Below are positions 1 to 4,879 of a stretch of DNA of 5,510 bases, one piece after another; position 1 is the stretch's first letter; each line of letters starts with the position of its first letter. Origin of the DNA: an uncultured Rhodospirillales bacterium (GTDB lineage: Bacteria > Pseudomonadota > Alphaproteobacteria > Acetobacterales > Acetobacteraceae); assembly GCA_903928045.1 (NCBI GenBank), contig CAIYPH010000293.1:1-5510 (forward strand), read 5' to 3'. The notes under the pieces were generated by a model, which ran no database searches, was not told the origin of the DNA, and saw only the letters and a list, made by a program, of their open reading frames with translations. The position numbers were made by a program, and so were the translations under genes.

Positions 1-270
1 CCTCCCCCATCCCCACCGCACCCGCCCCCCTTCCGCCGGGGCCGGTGCCGGCCCGCCGCGCCGCACGATCCGCACATCCGCGCCCGAAGCGCGCCCACCG
101 TACCCGTAGCCCGAAATCCGTCCGGCGCCCGATCCGCCGCATCGCCCGCGCCTTCCCGGCGTGGCACAGCGCCCTCGCGCGCCCGGCCCAGCCAATCCCC
201 GCGACTCCCCCCGCCACCACCGCCCGCGCGCCGCCGTACGTGCCGCTTGCGGCGTCCACTCATCAGAGAC
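1..270. other. Left-edge stretch without a supportable gene
   Basis: This stretch is very GC-rich and strongly C-skewed on the + strand. All frames are largely open simply because stop codons are rare at this composition. One + frame ends at a TAG at 107-109, another runs to a TAA at 324-326 straight through the terminator at 271-293, and the - strand is stop-free below about position 259. The translations are proline/arginine/alanine-rich and resemble no family I recognise. The C skew matches the coding strand of the real genes in this window, and the rightward terminator follows, so the 3' end of a rightward transcript is plausible. No tRNA T-loop, CCA end or other RNA signature was found. 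A 7-bp inverted repeat at 39-54 lies within GC-rich simple sequence. Confidence 0.4.
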
Positions 271-293
271 CCCGCGAATCGCGGGCGCTTTTT
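271..293 (+). terminator. Rho-independent terminator
   Basis: A perfect 6-bp all-GC stem (CCCGCG at 271-276, CGCGGG at 280-285) closes a 3-nt AAT loop. It is followed three bases later by five Ts (289-293). The polarity is rightward: the T-run is on the + strand and there is no matching A-run to the left. It would end a transcript entering from the left edge and insulate the regulator gene at 369 from it. The gene it serves is not identifiable within the window. Confidence 0.7.
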
Positions 294-301
294 CACGACT
301 A

Positions 302-332
302 TTTTGTTACGTTATCGTATTTATAAGCCACA
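302..332 (+). promoter_or_regulatory. AT-rich island with imperfect palindrome; probable promoter/operator region
   Basis: In an otherwise GC-rich sequence this short AT-rich block sits 37-67 nt upstream of the ModE-like gene. It contains TATAAG (322-327), a fair match to a -10 box, but no convincing -35 at 16-18 nt. It also contains an imperfect inverted repeat, CGTTAT (310-315) and ATAAGC (323-328), whose central TTAT/ATAA arms are exact with 7 nt between them. CGTTAT resembles the half-site of ModE operators, but the right half is degenerate and the spacing is shorter than I recall for the E. coli modA operator. I call it a promoter region with some confidence, and an autoregulatory operator only as a possibility. 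Confidence 0.4.
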
Positions 333-368
333 TTGCCCGAACCGCCCTTTCCATGGTTCAGTCCGCCC

Positions 369-758
369 ATGGGACGCCGTAAAAAACAGGATGGCGCGGA
401 GGCTTCCGGCGCCGATCGCCTGAGTATCCGCCTCGACCTCGCCTCCGGGGCGCGCATCGGGCCAGGCAAGGTCGCGGTGCTGGAGGAGATCGCCCGCTCC
501 GGCTCCATTTCGGCGGCCGGCCGCGTCCTGCGCATGTCCTACCGCCGCACCTGGGAGCTGGTCGAGGAATTGAACACCTCCATCGGCGTGCCCGTGGTCG
601 CCACCGCCGCCGGCGGCAATGGCGGCGGCGGCGCGGTATTGACCCCGGCCGGCAAGGCCATCATCGAACGCTACCGCGCCATCGAAATGGACACCGCCGA
701 AGCCGCCCGCGCCCATCTCATCGCCCTCAACCGCGCCTGCGCCAAACCATCCAGCTGA
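369..758 (+). CDS. ModE-type winged helix-turn-helix regulator (DNA-binding domain only)
   Basis: This 129-residue protein matches the N-terminal DNA-binding domain of ModE, the LysR-like winged helix of molybdate regulators. Residues about 18-33 form the opening strand and the IGPGK motif (30-34). The helix-turn-helix follows at about 35-70, including GSISAAGRVLRMSYRR (45-60). The wing is glycine-rich (GGNGGGG, 82-88) and leads into LTPAGKAII (91-99), the family's usual end of the domain. Full-length ModE has two further TOBE/MopI molybdate-binding domains and is about twice this length; they are absent here, so any effector must be sensed otherwise or by a partner. The start at ATG 369 places the conserved domain correctly; an in-frame TTG at 333 would add 12 unlikely residues. 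There is no clear Shine-Dalgarno. It probably regulates the neighbouring oxidoreductase genes, itself, or molybdenum genes elsewhere; target unproven. Confidence 0.85.
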   Translation: MGRRKKQDGAEASGADRLSIRLDLASGARIGPGKVAVLEEIARSGSISAAGRVLRMSYRRTWELVEELNTSIGVPVVATAAGGNGGGGAVLTPAGKAIIERYRAIEMDTAEAARAHLIALNRACAKPSS

Positions 759-762
759 CCCG

Positions 763-797
763 CCCCGCAATATCGCGCGGGGACGCCATTCTTTTTT
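763..797 (+). promoter_or_regulatory. Intergenic hairpin followed by T-run (possible attenuator or weak terminator)
   Basis: Between the regulator stop and the monooxygenase start, CCCCGC (763-768) pairs with GCGGGG (777-782) around an 8-nt loop. A run of six Ts lies at 792-797. The T-run begins nine bases after the stem rather than directly after it, so this is not a textbook terminator. It could partially separate expression of the regulator from the downstream genes, or be part of a leader. The monooxygenase Shine-Dalgarno (803-807) follows immediately. Confidence 0.35.
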
Positions 798-802
798 GAC
801 CC

Positions 803-807
803 GGAGA
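803..807 (+). promoter_or_regulatory. Ribosome binding site of the flavin monooxygenase
   Basis: GGAGA lies 5 nt before the ATG at 813. It supports that start over the internal in-frame ATG at codon 6 (828). Confidence 0.6.
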
Positions 808-812
808 TTTTC

Positions 813-1904
813 ATGACCACCCATCCCATGCGCGGCCCCAATACATTCAAACTCGGCGTCTTCAGCGCCAACGCCGATGGCGGCCTCACCCTCACCCGCG
901 TCCCCGAGCGCTGGCCCGCGACCTGGTCCGGCATCGTCCAGGCCGCGCAAATGGCCGATCGCGCCGGCATCGAGTTCTTCCTCCCCATCGCCCGCTGGAA
1001 GGGGTTTGGCGGCGAGATGAACTCCCGCGAACACAGCTTCGAGACCTTCACCTTCGCCGCCGCCTTGGCCGGCGTCACCGAGCGGATTGCCCTGTTTTCC
1101 ACCGTCCACGTCCCGATGGTCCACCCCGTCTACGCCGCCAAGGCACTCGCCACCGTCGACCACGCCTCCAATGGCCGCGCCGGCCTCAACATCGTCTGCG
1201 GCTGGAACCCCGAGGAGTTCGACGCCTTCGGCCTGAAAATCATCGAGGACCGCTACGAGCAGGGCCTCGAATGGTTCGACATCATGTGCCGCATTCACGC
1301 CGATACCGGCAATTTCGATTTCAACGGCAAATACTACCAGCTCAAGAACGTCTCCGGCCGCCCCGCCCCGCTGCAACGCCCCCGTCCCGTCACGCTGAAC
1401 GCCGCCTTCTCCCCCCCCGGGCGAGACTTCGCCGCCCGCGCCGCCGACTACCTGTTCACCACCTTCACCGATATCGACAAGGGCCGCGAACAGATCGCCG
1501 ACATCTCCCGCCGCGCCGCCGCCACCGGCCGCGATGTCGGCGTCTACACCACCTGCCACGTCGTCTGCCGCCCCACCCAGGCGGAGGCCGATTCCTATTA
1601 CGAGCACTACGCGGTCACCATGCAGGACAGCGCCAGCGTCGATCACTACATGGGCGCCAAGGAGAAATTCTCCGGCTCCCACGATGCCGAAGCCTACCGC
1701 CTGCACCGCAAGCGCTTCGCCGGCGGCGCCGGAACCTATCCGCTGGTCGGCACGCCCCAGCATATCGTCGATGAGATGATCAAGATGTCCGCCGCCGGTT
1801 TCGCCGGCACCACCGTCAGCTTCGTCAACTACACCGACGAGCTGCCCTACTTCATCGAGACCGTGCTTCCGCTGCTGCGCGAAGCCGGTCTGCGCGTCCA
1901 GTAA
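813..1904 (+). CDS. LLM-class (luciferase-like) flavin-dependent monooxygenase, RutA/SfnG-like
   Basis: This 363-residue protein belongs to the bacterial luciferase-like superfamily, soluble TIM-barrel enzymes that use reduced FMN and O2. Visible landmarks are: first barrel strand KLGVFSANADGG (13-24); AGIEFFLPIARWKGFGG (51-67), where GFGG is also a RutA feature; ESFT-like segment FETFTFAAALAGVTERI (76-92); ATVDHASNGRAGLNIVCGWN (113-132), the family's ATxDxxSxGRxGxNxVxGW hallmark; a substrate-lid region near YYQLKNV (174-180); and the C-terminal LVGTPQHIVDEM (311-322), typical of the family. Length equals that of RutA and SfnG. RutA opens the uracil ring and SfnG oxidises dimethylsulfone; neither substrate can be assigned here because no rut or sfn partner genes are present. 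Such enzymes need a separate flavin reductase, not seen in the window. It is likely the first gene of an operon with the dehydrogenase 11 nt downstream. The class is secure and the substrate unknown. Confidence 0.9.
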   Translation: MTTHPMRGPNTFKLGVFSANADGGLTLTRVPERWPATWSGIVQAAQMADRAGIEFFLPIARWKGFGGEMNSREHSFETFTFAAALAGVTERIALFSTVHVPMVHPVYAAKALATVDHASNGRAGLNIVCGWNPEEFDAFGLKIIEDRYEQGLEWFDIMCRIHADTGNFDFNGKYYQLKNVSGRPAPLQRPRPVTLNAAFSPPGRDFAARAADYLFTTFTDIDKGREQIADISRRAAATGRDVGVYTTCHVVCRPTQAEADSYYEHYAVTMQDSASVDHYMGAKEKFSGSHDAEAYRLHRKRFAGGAGTYPLVGTPQHIVDEMIKMSAAGFAGTTVSFVNYTDELPYFIETVLPLLREAGLRVQ

Positions 1905-1910
1905 AAGGAA
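1905..1910 (+). promoter_or_regulatory. Ribosome binding site of the hydroxyacid dehydrogenase
   Basis: AAGGAA begins directly after the monooxygenase stop codon and ends 5 nt before the ATG at 1916. It fixes that start and indicates co-transcription of the two genes. Confidence 0.6.
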
Positions 1911-1915
1911 CGACC

Positions 1916-2884
1916 ATGTTTCCGGCCAAAGACCAGCTCACCATCTGCTTCGCCCATGTCGCCTACCAGATGCAGGAGCGCTTCGCCGCGCGAAACGCCG
2001 GCATCGCCTCCATCCAGGTGCGCAACCGCGCCGAGCTCGACGCCGGGATCGCCGCCGCCGACGTGCTGGTGGTCTCCGGCCTCTGGCGCAATGACCTCGT
2101 GCCGCTCGCGCCGAAACTGAAATTCATCCAGTCGATCGGCGCCGGCACCGACCAGTTCGGGCGGGACGTGCTGGGCGGAAACGGCATCCGCCTCGCCAGC
2201 GCCTCGGGCGTCAATGCCCGCGCGGTGTCGGAACACGCGATGTCCCTCATCCTCGCCATGGCCCGCCGCCTGCCCGAGGCGCGCGACAACCAGCACAAGA
2301 AGATCTGGCGCGGCATGATCGGCGACCTCACCCAGCGCGAGGACGAACTGGGCGGCAAAACGCTGATCGTCGTCGGCGTCGGGCGGATCGGCGGGCGGCT
2401 GGCGCAACTTGCCAAGGCCTTCGACATGCATGTCATCGCCTTCCGCGCCAATCCCGCCGCGGGTGCCAATGGCGCCGATGAGGTTTACGGGCTCGACCAG
2501 CTCCAGGCCCAGCTCCCCCGCGCCGATTTCGTGGCCCTCACCTGCCCGCTGACGCCCGAGACCACCGGGTTGATCGGCCCCGCCGCCTTCGCTGCCATGA
2601 AGCCCTCCGCCTTCCTCATCAACTGCGCCCGCGGCCGCTGCGTGGATGAGGAAGCGCTCGCCATCGCGCTCGCCGACAACAGCATCGCCGGCGCCGGGAT
2701 CGACGTGATCTACGAGGAGCCGCTCGCGCAGGACAGCCCGCTCTGGAGCCTGCCGAACGCCTTCATCACCCCGCACACCGCCGGCGAAACCCGCCGCTAC
2801 GAGGACAACGTGCTGGATATCCTGATGGAAAATCTCGCCCGCCTTTGGCGCGGCGAGGCCGAACTCCACAATCAGGTGGTCTGA
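1916..2884 (+). CDS. D-isomer-specific 2-hydroxyacid dehydrogenase (NAD(P)-dependent)
   Basis: This 322-residue protein is a full-length member of the D-2-hydroxyacid dehydrogenase family, cytosolic enzymes that reversibly reduce 2-oxo acids to D-2-hydroxy acids. The split catalytic domain contains the substrate-loop segment QSIGAGTDQF (72-81) and SGVNARAVSEHAMSLILA (97-114). The Rossmann domain has GVGRIG (154-159). The catalytic triad is visible as Arg239 in NCARGR, Glu268 in DVIYEEPL and His287 in TPHTAG. The second Rossmann strand ends in Arg177 (VIAFRANP) where NAD-specific members carry an acidic residue, which suggests that NADP(H) may be accepted (inference). The substrate is not determinable; glyoxylate/hydroxypyruvate reductase-like and phosphoglycerate dehydrogenase-like enzymes share this fold. 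It is coupled to the monooxygenase upstream and the lipoprotein downstream, so it may act on the oxygenase product. Confidence 0.9.
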   Translation: MFPAKDQLTICFAHVAYQMQERFAARNAGIASIQVRNRAELDAGIAAADVLVVSGLWRNDLVPLAPKLKFIQSIGAGTDQFGRDVLGGNGIRLASASGVNARAVSEHAMSLILAMARRLPEARDNQHKKIWRGMIGDLTQREDELGGKTLIVVGVGRIGGRLAQLAKAFDMHVIAFRANPAAGANGADEVYGLDQLQAQLPRADFVALTCPLTPETTGLIGPAAFAAMKPSAFLINCARGRCVDEEALAIALADNSIAGAGIDVIYEEPLAQDSPLWSLPNAFITPHTAGETRRYEDNVLDILMENLARLWRGEAELHNQVV

Positions 2885-3105
2885 TGCGCGTTCTGGCCCT
2901 TCTGCTCCTGCTCGCCGGCTGCGCCGCCGGGACCTGGCAGAAGCCGGACGGCTCCACCGACAACGCCGCCCGCGACGAGGAACGCTGCACCGCCGAGGGC
3001 CGCGCCGCCGGCTATGGCGGCGGAGCCGGCATGGTCGCGCAGTTGGAGCTGCAATCCCTGGTCGATCGCTGCATGTTCGCCAAGGGCTATCACAAGGGGC
3101 TGTAG
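2884..3105 (+). CDS. Small putative lipoprotein
   Basis: This 73-residue protein begins with a short signal peptide: Met-Arg-Val and a leucine-rich stretch (4-10), then the lipobox LAGC with Cys13 as the predicted lipidated residue. The mature part is only about 61 residues. It starts with a Trp-x-x-Pro-x-Gly segment (18-23), has two further cysteines (Cys35 and Cys63) that could form a disulphide, a glycine-rich loop (43-49) and an end CMFAKGYHKGL (63-73). I recognise the layout 'lipobox, W-x-K-P-G, C ... C-M-x-x-K-G-[YW]' from many small uncharacterised proteobacterial lipoproteins, but no function is known to me. The ATG overlaps the dehydrogenase TGA by one base (TGATG), with AGGTGG at 2874-2879 as ribosome binding site, so translational coupling is likely. 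Upstream in-frame starts would spoil the signal peptide. Confidence 0.8.
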   Translation: MRVLALLLLLAGCAAGTWQKPDGSTDNAARDEERCTAEGRAAGYGGGAGMVAQLELQSLVDRCMFAKGYHKGL

Positions 3106-3106
3106 G

Positions 3107-4879
3107 TCAGGCGGCGTCGGCCAGGAGTTGCCGCGTGTAGGGGTGTTGCGGGTTGCTGAAGACCTCGTCGGTCCGCCCGGCCTCCACGATCTCGCCGCGC
3201 TGCATCACCATCACCCGCTCACAGAGGTGCCGGACGACGGCGAGGTCGTGCGAGATGAACAGCATGGCGAAGTCATGCTCGGCGCGCAGGCGTTGCAGCA
3301 GGATCAGTAGCTGCGCCTGGATCGAGACATCGAGGCCGCTGACGATTTCGTCGGCGACCAGGAGTTTCGGCAGGGTGCACAAGGCCCGCGCGATGTTCAC
3401 CCGCTGGCGCTGGCCGCCGGAGAGCTGGGATGGGGTGCGGGTGGCGAGTTCGGGAGCGAGCCCCATCTCCGCCAACAACTCGGCCGCCCGGCGCGCGCGG
3501 GTGGCGCGATCGACGCCGGCGGCTTCCATCGCCTGGGTGGCGATGGCGGCGACTTGGCGGCGGGGGTTGAGGGCGGATTGCGGGTCCTGAAACACCATGC
3601 CGGCGTGGCGCACGCGGTGTAGGCGGGCGGCGGCATCGGGGCGCGAGACGTCCTGCCCGGCGAGGCGGATGGTGCCGGAGGTCGGCCGTTCGAGGCCCAT
3701 CACCAGGCGGCCGATGGTGGTTTTGCCGGAGCCGGATTCGCCGACCAGGGCGACGAATTCGCCGGCGGCGACGGTGAAGCTGGCGCCACGCACCGCCACG
3801 GTGGCGCGGCGGCGGAACAGGCTGCCGGTGGCGTAGTGCTTGGCGAGGCCGGCCACTTCGAGCACCGGGGCCGCCTTTGTGCCGATCGCGGGAATGGCGG
3901 GCGGGGGCGGCGGGTTGATGCCCTCGGTGAGGTAGGGTTGCAGGCAGGCGGCCTTCTGGCGATCGCCGGCGAGCGGCGGATCGCTGGTGCGGCACTCCGG
4001 CCCGGCGAGCGGGCAGCGGGGTGCGAAGCGGCAGCCCTGGAGGGCGGCGAGGGCCTTGAGGCCGTGCATCTGGTCGGGCAGCGCGAGCAGGCCGCGTTTC
4101 GGGCCGGCAAGGTCGGGGTTCGCGAGTTGCAGGCAGCGCGTGTAGGGGTGGCGGGGGTGGTGGATGACGGCGCGGGCCGGGCCCTGCTCCACGACCGCGC
4201 CGCCGTAGAGCACGTGGATGTCGTCGCAGATGCGGGCGGCGAGGCGCAGGTCATGGGTGATGAACAGCACCGCGGTGCCGTCGCGCCGTTGCAGCTCGGT
4301 CATCAGCTCGACGATGCGGGCCTGGATGGTGACGTCGAGCGCGGTGGTGGGTTCGTCGGCGATGACGAGGCGGGGACGGGCGGCGAAGGCCATGGCGATC
4401 AGCACGCGCTGGCACATGCCGCCGGAGAGCTGATGGGGGTAGCGGGTGAGCAGATTGGCGCCATCGGCGAGATGCACCGATTCGAGCGCGGCCAGTGCGC
4501 GGGAGAGGCGCTCGGGCGCGCGGGAGACGCCGAGATGGGCGAAATGCTCGTCCATCTGGGTGCCGATGGTGTGGACGGGGTTCAGGGCGGTCAGCGGCTC
4601 CTGCGGGATGAAAGCGATGTCTCGGCCGAGGAAGGCGCGGCGCTGGGGGGGCGCCATGCGGACGAGATCGTGGCCGTCGAAATGCAGCGTGCCGCCGGTG
4701 ACCTGGAAGCCGGGCGGCAGGAGTTGGGCGACGGTGCGGCCGATCATGGATTTGCCGGCACCGGATTCGCCGACGAGGCCGAGCATCTTGCCGGGCTCGA
4801 GCGTGAGATCGAGCCCGCGGATCACCGGGAGGTTCTGGCCGGTGGAGACGGTGAGGCGGCGGGCGACGAGCAGGGTCAT
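3107..4879 (-). CDS. Peptide/nickel-type ABC transporter, fused double ATP-binding subunit (DppD-DppF fusion)
   Basis: This 590-residue cytoplasmic protein contains two complete Dpp/Opp-type nucleotide-binding domains, as in GsiA or YejF. The first has Walker A GESGAGKS (37-44), Q-loop Gln93, signature LSGGMCQR (151-158), Walker B LVIADEPT (171-178) and switch His209. It is followed by the oligopeptide-transporter C-terminal extension (HPYTRCL from 244; GCRFAPRCP, 282-290) with Cys283, Cys289, Cys296 and Cys312, the spacing type that binds an iron-sulphur cluster in some DppD/OppD proteins. A proline-rich linker (323-330) leads to the second: Walker A GESGSGKTT (380-388), Gln431, signature LSGGQRQR (486-493), Walker B with Asp510-Glu511, and His544. 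It ends just after HPYTRQLL, without a second cysteine extension. GAGGG-like GAGGG is absent, but GAGGG's equivalent GAGGG core GAGGG is replaced by GAGGG-type GAGGG; in practice the visible site is GAGGG at 4886-4890. The start overlaps the upstream permease by 4 nt. Substrate unknown. Confidence 0.93.
   Translation of the reverse strand: MTLLVARRLTVSTGQNLPVIRGLDLTLEPGKMLGLVGESGAGKSMIGRTVAQLLPPGFQVTGGTLHFDGHDLVRMAPPQRRAFLGRDIAFIPQEPLTALNPVHTIGTQMDEHFAHLGVSRAPERLSRALAALESVHLADGANLLTRYPHQLSGGMCQRVLIAMAFAARPRLVIADEPTTALDVTIQARIVELMTELQRRDGTAVLFITHDLRLAARICDDIHVLYGGAVVEQGPARAVIHHPRHPYTRCLQLANPDLAGPKRGLLALPDQMHGLKALAALQGCRFAPRCPLAGPECRTSDPPLAGDRQKAACLQPYLTEGINPPPPPAIPAIGTKAAPVLEVAGLAKHYATGSLFRRRATVAVRGASFTVAAGEFVALVGESGSGKTTIGRLVMGLERPTSGTIRLAGQDVSRPDAAARLHRVRHAGMVFQDPQSALNPRRQVAAIATQAMEAAGVDRATRARRAAELLAEMGLAPELATRTPSQLSGGQRQRVNIARALCTLPKLLVADEIVSGLDVSIQAQLLILLQRLRAEHDFAMLFISHDLAVVRHLCERVMVMQRGEIVEAGRTDEVFSNPQHPYTRQLLADAA

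Noticed and set aside
39..54. Perfect 7-bp inverted repeat with a 2-nt spacer
   Set aside because: It is built only of G and C in GC-rich simple sequence, has no T-run, and can be explained by repetitive GGC/GCC triplets.
2..109. Possible C-terminal tail of a + strand protein entering from the left edge and ending at TAG 107-109
   Set aside because: Only 35 codons, low complexity (Ala-Gly repeat and prolines), and open frames of this length are expected by chance at this base composition.
45..326. + strand open frame of 93 codons at the left edge
   Set aside because: It is Pro/Arg-rich without similarity I recognise and reads through the terminator at 271-293 into the AT-rich promoter region; codon-position bias is mildly gene-like but insufficient.
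353..382. Nine-codon upstream frame (ATG 353 to TAA) overlapping the regulator start
   Set aside because: It has no ribosome binding site and the peptide shows nothing distinctive; such overlaps are common by chance. Conservation would be needed to revive it.
321..1763. Long antisense open frame (480 codons) on the - strand opposite the regulator and monooxygenase
   Set aside because: It mirrors two well-supported + strand genes; its translation is a Gly/Ala/Val/Asp-rich shadow typical of GC-rich codons read backwards, with no family motif.
1847..2869. Antisense open frame (340 codons) opposite the dehydrogenase
   Set aside because: The + strand frame has a complete Rossmann motif and catalytic triad; the antisense product has no recognisable domain and arises from the scarcity of stop codons.
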